DNA from: an uncultured Flavobacteriales bacterium
GTDB lineage: Bacteria; Bacteroidota; Bacteroidia; Flavobacteriales_D; Crocinitomicaceae
NCBI GenBank assembly: GCA_937973685.1
Contig: CALJKJ010000025.1
Span: 1 to 60,173 of the forward strand
Length of the DNA: 60,173 nucleotides
Direction of reading: 5' to 3'
The stretch's first letter is position 1, and each line of letters starts with the position of its first letter. Of the stretch, positions 9,309-17,329 are shown one piece after another. The notes below the pieces were generated by a model. It did no database searches. It had not been told where the DNA came from and saw only the letters and a program-made list of their open reading frames with translations. Both the position numbers and the translations under genes were made by a program.

Positions 9309-10247
9309 TTATTTATTTTTCCAGAAAACTGTTGCAGCTGTTCCTAAAACTGCTGCGTTTTTATTATGCAAGGTAGAAATTTTAATCGCAGTTTTTTTAT
9401 AAAACGGCAAGGCATTTGCTTGGAATGCAGCATTTACTTTTTGTTCAAAACCATGACCACTTTGCGCAATCCCACCAAAAAGTACATATGCTTGCGGATC
9501 AGAAAACGCTGCGAAATCGGCTAAAGCAGAACCTAGTAAATTGGCTGTAAAATCAACTATTTCTTGTGCAAATAAATCTCCTTTTTCAGCTGCATCAAAC
9601 ACATCTTTTGCAGAAGGTTTTACCAGCTTTAATAAAAATGATTGATCTTTATTTGGTGATTCAAATTCGGTAACACTTCGAACAACACCTGTACTTGATG
9701 CATACGTTTCCAAGCAACCTTTGCGCCCACAGCCACACAATCGACCATTAGGTATTACACGAATATGTCCATATTCACCTGCAAAACCGTGAGCTCCTTC
9801 AATTAACTTGTTGTTTATGAAAATCCCAGACCCCACACCTGTCCCCAATGTTATTGTTACAAAATCGGTTAAATCGTGAGCACATCCGAATAAATGTTCA
9901 CCCAAAGCTGCAGCATTGGCATCATTTGCTAAATAAACTGGCAATTTAAATTGTTGGCTGAAAACTGCAACTATTGGAATTATTCCTTTCCAAGATAAAT
10001 TTGGTGCAAAATCAATAGTTCCAGAAAAACAATTTCCATTTGGTGCACCAATTCCAATTCCAACTAGCTGATTTAAAAATTGATGGCTTTTTAAAATTCC
10101 GTGAATTGCTTCGGATAAATCATTAACCGTTTTATAATCTGCGGTAACTAATGACAACTCAAAGTGAATTGCTCCAGATTTATCAACAATTCCAATAACG
10201 GTATTTGTTCCGCCTATATCAATACCTAGTGCAAATTCTTTATTCAT
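9309..10247 (-). CDS. ROK family sugar kinase
   Basis: Cytoplasmic ATP-dependent hexose kinase of 312 residues. The N-terminus has the phosphate-binding loop GIDIGGTNTVIG. The middle has TLGTGVGSGIFINN, GHIRV and the zinc site CGCGRKGCLETYAS typical of ROK kinases. It lies 6 bp upstream of the GH92 mannosidase gene on the same strand and is probably co-transcribed with it. That pairing suggests phosphorylation of mannose or glucose released by the glycosidase, but the substrate cannot be read from sequence. Confidence 0.92.
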   Translation of the reverse strand: MNKEFALGIDIGGTNTVIGIVDKSGAIHFELSLVTADYKTVNDLSEAIHGILKSHQFLNQLVGIGIGAPNGNCFSGTIDFAPNLSWKGIIPIVAVFSQQFKLPVYLANDANAAALGEHLFGCAHDLTDFVTITLGTGVGSGIFINNKLIEGAHGFAGEYGHIRVIPNGRLCGCGRKGCLETYASSTGVVRSVTEFESPNKDQSFLLKLVKPSAKDVFDAAEKGDLFAQEIVDFTANLLGSALADFAAFSDPQAYVLFGGIAQSGHGFEQKVNAAFQANALPFYKKTAIKISTLHNKNAAVLGTAATVFWKNK

Positions 10248-10277
10248 AGTGCAAAAATGACGATTTTTTTGGAACCG

Positions 10278-10931
10278 CTAAAATTCAACGTTCCATTCTT
10301 TGTAAAATTCTGCTACAAATTGTTCTAGCAATGCATGTCTTTTTGCACCAATTTCTTTAGCTGTTGCTGTTTCTAATCGGCTATAAATCAATAATAATTT
10401 TTCATGGAAATGATTGATTGTGTGACTTTTATCATTCAAATATGCGTCAAATGAATCATGCATGTTTGCTTGTACATTAGGAGTGTAGAATGGTCGGTTA
10501 TGACTTCCTCCAAAATGAAAAGCACGTGCAATACCGATTGCGCCAATCGCATCCAATCGATCTGCATCACGAACAATTGAAAGTTCTATTGCACCGCTAA
10601 CATCTGGCACATTCGCTCCTTTGTATGAAACCAAATCTACAAGTCCACACACTTTTTCAATTAATTCGGTCGATGCATTTAACGATTCGAGCATTATCCG
10701 AGCAACACGACCGCAATCATTTTTGATTCCACCATTTAATTTATGATCGGAAATATCGTGAAGCAGCGCCGCACATTGAATTACCAACAAATCACCCCCT
10801 TCATTTTTCTGAAGTAATTCTGCCAATTTGACAACACGTTCTATGTGATAGAAATCATGATCTGCTCCATATTGAGCAAATTGTTCTTTTACTTTTTCAG
10901 TTAAAAGCGGTAAAATATTCTGATTCATCAT
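10278..10931 (-). CDS. HD-domain phosphohydrolase
   Basis: Predicted cytoplasmic metal-dependent phosphohydrolase of 217 residues. Metal-binding residues of the HD superfamily are visible: HDFYHIERVV near the N-terminus, LLHDISDHK, and the later DADRLDAIGAIGIARAF, which resembles the YedJ/YpgQ group. The start may be either of two consecutive ATG codons (10931 or 10928). The gene is 30 bp upstream of the ROK kinase and probably belongs to the same transcript. The substrate is unknown; nucleotides or nucleotide-derived molecules are usual for the superfamily. Confidence 0.85.
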   Translation of the reverse strand: MMNQNILPLLTEKVKEQFAQYGADHDFYHIERVVKLAELLQKNEGGDLLVIQCAALLHDISDHKLNGGIKNDCGRVARIMLESLNASTELIEKVCGLVDLVSYKGANVPDVSGAIELSIVRDADRLDAIGAIGIARAFHFGGSHNRPFYTPNVQANMHDSFDAYLNDKSHTINHFHEKLLLIYSRLETATAKEIGAKRHALLEQFVAEFYKEWNVEF

Positions 10932-10960
10932 GTAAACATAATAAGAAAGTGTTGAATGTT

Positions 10961-10990
10961 TTGTGTTTGCTAAAGAAATGATTATCTTTG
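10961..10990 (+). promoter_or_regulatory. Bacteroidota-type promoter of the rpsP operon
   Basis: TTG at 10961-10963, a 19-base spacer and TATCTTTG at 10983-10990 match the consensus for the primary sigma factor of this phylum closely. The start of transcription would lie near 10997, leaving a leader of about 65 bases before rpsP. Confidence 0.75.
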
Positions 10991-11063
10991 CACCCAGTTT
11001 ATTCGTTAAACTACAGTTAATTTATTTATTTATCGAGGTTTCGTACCTCAAACATTAACAATT

Positions 11064-11678
11064 ATGGCAACACGTATTCGTTTGCAACGTCACGGTAAAA
11101 AAGGAAATGCTATTTTCCATTTAGTAGTGGCTGACTCGCGTGCAAAACGCGATGGTAAATTCATCGAGAAATTGGGTACTTACAACCCAAACACGAATCC
11201 AGCAACAATCAACATTAACTTTGAATCAACTTTGAAATGGGTTGGTACAGGAGCTGAAATGACTGAAACTGCTCGTGCAATTTTATCTTACAAAGGTGTT
11301 TTGTTCAAAAATCACTTATTGAAAGGTGTTACTAAAGGTGCATTGACTGCAGAACAAGTTGAAGCAAAATTTGCTGCTTGGGAAGCTGACAAAGCAAACA
11401 AAATTCAAGGTAAAATTGATGGCCTTGGTAAATCTGCAGATGCTGATAAAACTGCACGATTGAAAGCTGAAGCTGATGCAAATGCTGCAAAAGCAAAAGC
11501 AATTGAAGCAAAATATACGCCAGAAGTAGAAGAAACTCCTGCTGAAGAAGTTGTTGCTGAAGAAGCTCCAGCTGCTGAAGAAGTAGTTGCTACAGAAGAA
11601 GCTCCAGTAGCTGAAGAAGCTGCAACGGAAGCTCCTGCTGAAGAAGCTGCATCAGAAGAAACGGAAGCTGAGGCTTAA
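11064..11678 (+). CDS. rpsP: 30S ribosomal protein S16 with long acidic C-terminal extension
   Basis: Small-subunit assembly protein. Residues 1 to about 90 are ordinary S16 (MATRIRLQRHGKKGNAIFHLVVADSR, then GTYNPNTNP and the FKNHLLKGV region). S16 is commonly 80-100 residues, but this protein has 204. Residues about 105-160 are Lys/Ala-rich and predicted helical; residues about 160-204 are an Ala/Glu/Pro repeat-like tail. Extended S16 is known in Bacteroidota, though the function of the tail is not clear. First gene of an operon with rimM 14 bp downstream. Confidence 0.97.
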   Translation: MATRIRLQRHGKKGNAIFHLVVADSRAKRDGKFIEKLGTYNPNTNPATININFESTLKWVGTGAEMTETARAILSYKGVLFKNHLLKGVTKGALTAEQVEAKFAAWEADKANKIQGKIDGLGKSADADKTARLKAEADANAAKAKAIEAKYTPEVEETPAEEVVAEEAPAAEEVVATEEAPVAEEAATEAPAEEAASEETEAEA

Positions 11679-11692
11679 TTTATTATAGTTGT

Positions 11693-12223
11693 ATGCAACT
11701 TTCTGATTGCTTTCAACTCGGTTACATTGCGAAACTTCACGGATACAAAGGTGAAGTTTCGCTGTTTTTAGACGTAACCAATCCTGAAGACTATGCTTCT
11801 TTGGACGCTTTCTTCATTGAAATAAATGGTCAACTAACTCCCTTTTTTGTTGAGTCAATTATTTTGAAAAACAAAGGTTTTGCTGCTGTAAAACTAGAAG
11901 GTGTTACAACCGAAAATGACGCTAAATTATTACTGCGTAAAAGTTGCTACCTTCCATTATCTATCTTACCTGAGTTAGACGATAAACACTTTTATGATCA
12001 CGAAATTATCGGATTTAAAGCGGTTGACACCCGATACGGTGAAGTAGGAATCATAGAACAAGTAGTCGATCTATCAGTCAATCCACTTCTTTTGATTACC
12101 AATAATGAAAAAGAAGTCTTGATACCTTTTGTAAACAACTTGGTAGTTCATGTTGATCGTGCGAACAAAACATTGACAATCACTTCTCCAGAAGGTTTGA
12201 TTGAAATGTATTTAGGTGAATGA
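11693..12223 (+). CDS. rimM: Ribosome maturation factor RimM
   Basis: Binds S19 in the 30S head and helps late 16S processing. The 176 residues match the family, with an N-terminal RimM barrel (LGYIAKLHGYKGEVSLFLDV) and a C-terminal PRC-barrel (IIEQVVDLSVNPLLLI ... VLIPFVNNLV). It sits between rpsP and a tRNA methyltransferase gene, and its stop overlaps the next start by 4 bases (ATGA). The classical rpsP-rimM-trmD-rplS order is not kept here; trmD is absent. Confidence 0.95.
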   Translation: MQLSDCFQLGYIAKLHGYKGEVSLFLDVTNPEDYASLDAFFIEINGQLTPFFVESIILKNKGFAAVKLEGVTTENDAKLLLRKSCYLPLSILPELDDKHFYDHEIIGFKAVDTRYGEVGIIEQVVDLSVNPLLLITNNEKEVLIPFVNNLVVHVDRANKTLTITSPEGLIEMYLGE

Positions 12224-12921
12224 AACCTTTCCAATTCAAACATTTTACAATTCAACAATCACATGCCGCTTTAAAAGTAGGTACGGATGCTTTTTTGCTT
12301 GGTTCTTTCTGTGATTGGCAATCTCCCCAACATTTACTCGATATTGGAACTGGAACAGGTGTTTTGTCAATTATGGCAGCTCAACGTTTTCCTTTCCAAA
12401 CAATAACCGCTATTGACATTAGTGAACAAGCACTAATTGATGCGCGTATTAATTTTCAGAATGCACCTTTTGATGTGGAATTTGCTGCTATACAATCATC
12501 ACTCCAAGATTTTACTTGCAAAAAACAATTCGATGCAATAATTTGCAATCCACCCTATTTTGAAAACAGTTCCAAAAACGAACAGGAAGAACTTACTATA
12601 GCTCGACATGCAGATGCGCTACCTTTTCGTGAATTGATTCAAAAAATAAATGCACTATTGTCCAATGAAGGGAAAGCATGGCTTATTTTTCCAGCTGATT
12701 ACTTAAAAGCTTTCGAAGAAAAATTGAAAACTTCACAGATGTATATAACGCACGAAATAAAAATCATGGGGAAACCAATGAAGTTAAAACGCTCGATTGT
12801 TTGCTTGGAAAAAAATAACAACGACCGAAGCATATCCTATTTCACAATTCGAAACGAAGATGGATCGTATTCGGAAGCATACAAGGCATTAACAATTGAT
12901 TTTCACGATCGAATTCTGTAA
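12220..12921 (+). CDS. tRNA1(Val) A37 N6-methyltransferase family protein (TrmN6/YfiC-like)
   Basis: SAM-dependent N6-adenine methyltransferase of 233 residues. Motif I is LDIGTGTGVLSIMAA at about residues 40-55, and the catalytic NPPYF lies near 110, typical of base N6-methylation. Start overlaps the rimM stop by ATGA, implying translational coupling. Family members methylate A37 of tRNA1(Val), and this position after rimM fits an RNA-modification role. The exact tRNA target is inferred. Confidence 0.88.
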   Translation: MKPFQFKHFTIQQSHAALKVGTDAFLLGSFCDWQSPQHLLDIGTGTGVLSIMAAQRFPFQTITAIDISEQALIDARINFQNAPFDVEFAAIQSSLQDFTCKKQFDAIICNPPYFENSSKNEQEELTIARHADALPFRELIQKINALLSNEGKAWLIFPADYLKAFEEKLKTSQMYITHEIKIMGKPMKLKRSIVCLEKNNNDRSISYFTIRNEDGSYSEAYKALTIDFHDRIL

Positions 12922-12928
12922 GTTAAAA

Positions 12929-13480
12929 TCACTTAAGAATGGATAAAATTTCAGCTTGTAACGCGACTCCTTTGTCTTCGTTGTACCAATGTTGCAAAGC
13001 TGTTTTCAAGTCATTCATGTTTGTTTGCTTCGCCTTTAGATCATCAAATACGATCTGACAAGCTTTAGGGCGAGGTCCCCAAACTGCTAAATCATTTCCA
13101 GCAGTATCTCGTATAATTAACTTCGGAATCGATTTTCCGCCATTCGTTAAATAATTTTCAATCAAAAAAGGTGCTGAATCGCGTAGTTGGAAATCAATTG
13201 TTATCATTGGGTTCAGTTCTGCTATACGCGATAAAAATGGAACGATATGCGCTGCATCACCACACCATGGCTCCGTAATGACAATCCAATGTTGTGGTTG
13301 CTGAATATGCTTAATTGCTGCTAACAAATCGGATTGAATTACACCATGTTTTAACCAACGATTCATGCGCGACCAATTTAACTTTGCATAATTAAAAAAA
13401 TCTGCGTCATCATAAGGTGGTAATTGCTTTTCGCTTTTTAATAGCGCTTCAAACTGGTCTAAATATGCTTGGAAAGTCAT
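12929..13480 (-). CDS. Thioredoxin-fold protein with a single active-site cysteine
   Basis: Cytoplasmic protein of 183 residues, chosen to start at the ATG at 13480; the reading frame extends upstream only to a TTG. The middle holds a thioredoxin-like strand and WCGDAAH motif (ITEPWCGDAAHIVPF), which keeps the first Cys of CxxC but has Ala where the second would be. A cis-Pro-like KSIPKLII and GPRPK follow. This resembles the thioredoxin_9 group. It cannot make an intramolecular disulfide at that site; a bacilliredoxin-like or glutathione/thiol-linked role is possible. It is convergent with the trmN6-like gene. Confidence 0.75.
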   Translation of the reverse strand: MTFQAYLDQFEALLKSEKQLPPYDDADFFNYAKLNWSRMNRWLKHGVIQSDLLAAIKHIQQPQHWIVITEPWCGDAAHIVPFLSRIAELNPMITIDFQLRDSAPFLIENYLTNGGKSIPKLIIRDTAGNDLAVWGPRPKACQIVFDDLKAKQTNMNDLKTALQHWYNEDKGVALQAEILSILK

Positions 13481-13550
13481 GATACTATTTTTATGATTAA
13501 AATTAACCAAGAAAATGAATCTAAAAGGTGACTTGAGTCACTTATTGTTA

Positions 13551-14786
13551 TTATTTAACATCAAAAATAAGTGAAGTAATTTTGGTTGTATCGAAGTAAG
13601 TGATGGCCACTTCTTGAACAGCTTCACTCGTTATGTTATCAATTCCTGCATAAATATCTTCAATCGAATCAATTTGGTTGAATAACAACAAACTTTTCGC
13701 TAATCCTTGCATCAAGCCAACATTTGAATCAAGCGATAACGCGATGTGACCTTTGAGTTGTTCTTTAGCTACTTTTAATTGCTTTTCAGTTAAAAGAGTC
13801 GTTTTTAGTTTTTCAATTTCTTTGTAAACTATTCGGAGTGTTTTATCCAAATGCTTTTGATCGGAACCAAAATAAATAGACCAATAACCCAAATCGGGAA
13901 AAGGCGAATAATGCGCTTCGATGGTATAACTGTATCCGTATTTTTCACGTACCGATAAATTCAAACGCGAATTGAGAGCTGGTCCACCTAACACATTGAT
14001 CAACAAGGTTATCACTCTTCTTTTTTCATCACCATAACCTGGAGCGATTCCTCCAAGTACTGCATGTGCTTGGTAATTACTTTCTTTGATTCTTTTTTTA
14101 TGAATCAATTCGGGAATAAACTGTTTTGGTTGAACAGGTATTTTTCCTGTTGGAAGTTGCGCAAAATGTTTTTCCAATGTACTAATCACTTTTTTCAAAG
14201 GCGCATCACCAACATAAGAGACAACTGCATTCTCGGCAAAGAAAAACCGTGCAACATAATTCAGCAACAACGATTGATCAAAGGATTGAACCGTTTCAGG
14301 AGTTCCTAAAATATTATTTCCAAGCGGGTGATTTGGGAAAAGTAACGCTTCAAAATCGTCAAAAATTTTCTCACTTGGATTATCCATGTAAGAATTTAAC
14401 TCATCCAAAACGATTTCTTTTTCCTTTTCAATTTCTTTTTCAGGAAAATTGCTGTTAATTACGATGTCTGCTAACAATTCAGATGCACGAACAAGGTGAT
14501 TTTTTACAAATGACGCATAAATACAAATTTCTTCTTTTGTTGTGTAGGCATTCAATTCACCACCTACATTGTCCAAGCGCGATAATATTTGTATTGTTTT
14601 GCGTTTTTTTGTTCCCTTGAAAATACAATGTTCCAAAAAATGAGCCAACCCAATTTCATGGTCACTTTCATAGCGTGATCCAGCTAAAAAAGTAATTCCA
14701 AGATGAGCTACCGGAGAAGACGCATGCAAATACGTTAACCTTAGTCCATTTGAAAGCGTAACTATTTCGGGTTTTATTTCAATCAT
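13551..14786 (-). CDS. M16 family zinc peptidase (cytoplasmic, single-domain-pair type)
   Basis: 411 residues with no signal peptide. The inverted zinc motif HFLEHCIFKGT lies at about residue 48, and the downstream Glu region (ENKEKEIVLDELNSY-like, IEKEKEIVLDELNSY) completes the active site. The C-terminal half has the partner-domain NLSVREKYGYSYTIEA with the Arg/Tyr that contact substrate. The length matches compact bacterial processing-type peptidases. The start codon abuts the pdxH stop (TAAATG), so the two are probably co-translated. The substrate is unknown. Confidence 0.9.
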   Translation of the reverse strand: MIEIKPEIVTLSNGLRLTYLHASSPVAHLGITFLAGSRYESDHEIGLAHFLEHCIFKGTKKRKTIQILSRLDNVGGELNAYTTKEEICIYASFVKNHLVRASELLADIVINSNFPEKEIEKEKEIVLDELNSYMDNPSEKIFDDFEALLFPNHPLGNNILGTPETVQSFDQSLLLNYVARFFFAENAVVSYVGDAPLKKVISTLEKHFAQLPTGKIPVQPKQFIPELIHKKRIKESNYQAHAVLGGIAPGYGDEKRRVITLLINVLGGPALNSRLNLSVREKYGYSYTIEAHYSPFPDLGYWSIYFGSDQKHLDKTLRIVYKEIEKLKTTLLTEKQLKVAKEQLKGHIALSLDSNVGLMQGLAKSLLLFNQIDSIEDIYAGIDNITSEAVQEVAITYFDTTKITSLIFDVK

Positions 14787-15434
14787 TTATGGATTCTTTC
14801 TATAAACTTCCCAGGCGTCTGAAGTTGTTTTTTCAAAAACGATACGGTCGTGTAAACGCGAAGGTCTTCCTTGCCAAAATTCAACGCGAGTTGGTTGAAT
14901 AATGTAGCCTCCCCAATGTGGTGGACGAGGAACTTCATCTGGAAATTGTTCGGACAATGCTTGAATGCGTTCTTCTAATTCATCTCGAGAAGTTAACTTT
15001 TCACTTTGATGCGATGCCCAAGCTCCAAGTTTACTACTTCGTGGGCGTGAACGAAAATAGTCATCACTCATTTCTGCCGGAATTTTCTCAACCAAACCAG
15101 CGATGCTAATTTGACGTTCTAATTCGGGCCAAAAGAAAAGTGCATTAACTTTATTATTCGCCGCGATTGCTTTGCCTTTGTCGCTATTATAATTGGTGTA
15201 AAATACAATTCCTTCGGACAATATTTCTTTCAAATACACAATACGGGAATGTGGAAAGCCATCTAAACCAATTGTTGAAACTGCCATTGCATTTGGTTCA
15301 TTAACAGGCTTAAGCGTAGCTTCCTGCAACCATTTTGCAATCAAAGCAAAAGGTTCGTCACCAACATGATCTTCTAATTTACCTTTATCAAATTGATGGT
15401 GATCGTTGCGAACTTGATTTAAAAATTGATCCAT
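14787..15434 (-). CDS. pdxH: Pyridoxamine 5'-phosphate oxidase
   Basis: FMN enzyme that oxidises pyridoxine or pyridoxamine 5'-phosphate to PLP. The 215-residue length is typical. Visible signatures are NAMAVSTIGLDGFPHSRIVYLK near the N-terminus, FYTNYNSDKGKA, and the C-terminal RVEFWQGRPSRLHDR that binds the substrate phosphate. The gene lies between a DUF4494 gene (8 bp upstream) and an M16 peptidase with no gap, forming a likely three-gene transcript. Confidence 0.96.
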   Translation of the reverse strand: MDQFLNQVRNDHHQFDKGKLEDHVGDEPFALIAKWLQEATLKPVNEPNAMAVSTIGLDGFPHSRIVYLKEILSEGIVFYTNYNSDKGKAIAANNKVNALFFWPELERQISIAGLVEKIPAEMSDDYFRSRPRSSKLGAWASHQSEKLTSRDELEERIQALSEQFPDEVPRPPHWGGYIIQPTRVEFWQGRPSRLHDRIVFEKTTSDAWEVYRKNP

Positions 15435-15442
15435 CCGAACTA

Positions 15443-16033
15443 TTATTCTTCTTCGCCGAATTGATCGTCGATGATACTATCTTCTTCATCTTCATCAGAA
15501 CCTGGCGCTGAAAAAACAGTTTTAGTTCCTAAAATATGTTCGGCAACTTCTTTTTTGACTTGTTTTTCAAAATCGTTTGCAATCACATCTTCGCTATCAT
15601 CTGAATAAGGGAAAATATCAATGATTGGTGAAACCGTAATTGCAGGAATCATGTAATCAATCATCAAACCTCCCAAACTTTCTTTCAAACGTTCGTATGC
15701 TTCTTTTACTGAATGAGCTGTAATCAAGAAATTTTGCGAAACTCTTTTTGCTTTTGCTCCTTCTTCACCTCCATCAGCACCTGATTCGTAAGTGATTTTA
15801 CATTTGTACCAAACATCTGCATCATCGTAATGGAAAATATCGTGAAAATCAGCACGCGCAATTCCTGTCACAATAAATTCTCCACGAATCAACGCACCTA
15901 ATTCTCCGTATATTCTTGCTTCAGCATCTGTGAAGGTCATTGCAGCGACCAAATAAGGTTCAGAAACACGCTTAAATGTTCCGTCTTCTAATTGTTTTGT
16001 ATATTTTACTTTTACATTGAACCAACTATTCAT
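15443..16033 (-). CDS. DUF4494 family protein
   Basis: 196 residues, soluble, no signal peptide. It begins MNSWFNVKVKYTKQ and continues with an alpha/beta domain containing VAAMTFTDAEARIYGEL; the C-terminal 40 residues are strongly acidic and low in complexity (DEDEEDSIIDDQ). I recognise it as DUF4494, a family common and often conserved in Bacteroidota with no known activity. It heads the transcript with pdxH and the M16 peptidase, and a TATTTTTG box lies 20 bases before its start. Confidence 0.85.
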   Translation of the reverse strand: MNSWFNVKVKYTKQLEDGTFKRVSEPYLVAAMTFTDAEARIYGELGALIRGEFIVTGIARADFHDIFHYDDADVWYKCKITYESGADGGEEGAKAKRVSQNFLITAHSVKEAYERLKESLGGLMIDYMIPAITVSPIIDIFPYSDDSEDVIANDFEKQVKKEVAEHILGTKTVFSAPGSDEDEEDSIIDDQFGEEE

Positions 16034-16053
16034 AATCTTATTTTTAAGGAGAA

Positions 16054-16061
16054 CAAAAATA
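16054..16061 (-). promoter_or_regulatory. Bacteroidota -7 box (TATTTTTG) for the DUF4494-pdxH-M16 transcript
   Basis: Octamer on the minus strand, 20 bases before the ATG. A properly spaced TTG is not evident. Confidence 0.5.
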
Positions 16062-16125
16062 CAAAATGGATTAGCGATATCCGCTTAAATCTATCGAATT
16101 TTATTCAAATTGTTTGTAACTACTT

Positions 16126-17205
16126 TCAATCGTTATAGAGCATGTCATTGTAATAAACAATCACTGAACGATTGGGTAAAATAGCCATTACTGCATGTCC
16201 GTTTACAATGTATTCTGCTGAAGCAAGTGTTGTCAAAACTTTTGATCGACCACCAATACAAGCGCCTACTCCATTGATATTTGTTTTGTAAGCAATTACG
16301 TTGTTTTTCAACTTCCATTCTTTCAATGCATAAGGTGTCACAATTGTTTTCACACCATCCACTAAGGTATATGCATAATTTGCATCACCCCATAAAACAA
16401 CGTCATCTTTTGCGTCCCAATATTGAAAAAACGAAGCTAATTCTTGCTGCTTACCATTTCCATAATAATTCAAATTACCTTGAATATCTTCATAGACAAC
16501 AAATCCACGACAGGCTTTCATTTTAGCAACATGCATGTCTTCCACATCTAAGAATTCTCCATTTTGAAAAACAGCGAAAGTACGCGTGTTTGGATCGTTA
16601 AAAGCGACGATGTCCGTTCCAGCTGAAAACTGAAAAGGTTGATTTCCATTCCAGACACCGATTTCGTAAATCTGTCCACGCCAGAAAAGTTTGTAATAAT
16701 TTCCATTGTCACGAAAAACCACAACGTTATCTCCAACAAAATCAGGCATATACATATCAGCGGTTTGTTGCATCAATTGAATAGTTTGACCTTTATAAAT
16801 CACATTCAACGTATAATACCGTAAGTCTTGATAAACTAAAAGTGAATCCCCAACTTCATAATTTCCGCCAAATGAAGTAATGTTGTATGGTTTACCATTT
16901 TCATAGTAATATAGTAATTGACCTATATTCCAAGCAAGTATGTGATCCGACATTTTATAGGACACGAATTGATTGGTTATCAATTTGGACTGCGTACCAT
17001 TGAATACTTTGAAATCTTTTTGCGCATTCATGTATGCTACAAATTCATCTCCCAAAGTCATATTACTTACTTCGTTGTGTTCTATCTGAGAAAAATAACC
17101 ATTGTTAAAGGCACGGACAAATCTATTGAAGTCGGTATAAGTGAAAATACTTTGTCCAAAAGAAAGTAGTGGAACAAAAGAAAATAAAACAATGATGTAT
17201 CTCAT
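16126..17205 (-). CDS. Secreted protein of unknown function, possibly a beta-propeller
   Basis: 359 residues with an N-terminal signal peptide (MRYIIVLFSFVPLLSFGQ). The rest is rich in Tyr, Asn, Gly and Val. A loosely repeated unit of about 40-50 residues contains phrases such as V-VFRDNGNYYKLFWRGQ, IVAFNDPNTRTFAVFQNGEF and VVLWGDANYAYTLVDGV, each ending in a display of a short value-like strand. This pattern suggests blades of a propeller or a similar beta-repeat fold, though no known family was recognised. It is transcribed divergently from the M16 pair with its own -7 box. Confidence 0.7.
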   Translation of the reverse strand: MRYIIVLFSFVPLLSFGQSIFTYTDFNRFVRAFNNGYFSQIEHNEVSNMTLGDEFVAYMNAQKDFKVFNGTQSKLITNQFVSYKMSDHILAWNIGQLLYYYENGKPYNITSFGGNYEVGDSLLVYQDLRYYTLNVIYKGQTIQLMQQTADMYMPDFVGDNVVVFRDNGNYYKLFWRGQIYEIGVWNGNQPFQFSAGTDIVAFNDPNTRTFAVFQNGEFLDVEDMHVAKMKACRGFVVYEDIQGNLNYYGNGKQQELASFFQYWDAKDDVVLWGDANYAYTLVDGVKTIVTPYALKEWKLKNNVIAYKTNINGVGACIGGRSKVLTTLASAEYIVNGHAVMAILPNRSVIVYYNDMLYND

Positions 17206-17218
17206 GAAACGAAAATAG

Positions 17219-17226
17219 CAAAAATA
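17219..17226 (-). promoter_or_regulatory. Bacteroidota -7 box (TATTTTTG) for the secreted unknown
   Basis: Octamer on the minus strand 13 bases before the start at 17205, with a TTG (17243-17245) 16 bases upstream, slightly short of the usual spacing. Confidence 0.5.
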
Positions 17227-17329
17227 TAACGCTTAAAACTCACAATTTATTATAATAAATAAATGTATCAAGTTAGGAAAGCAATTTTTTGTTCTTATTT
17301 TCGCGTTGATTAAGATACAAAATATCACT

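Noticed and set aside
13523..13543. Inverted repeat AAGGTGACT/AGTCACTT between the thioredoxin-like and M16 genes
   Set aside because: The loop is only two bases and the following T run is short, so it is not a convincing terminator or operator.
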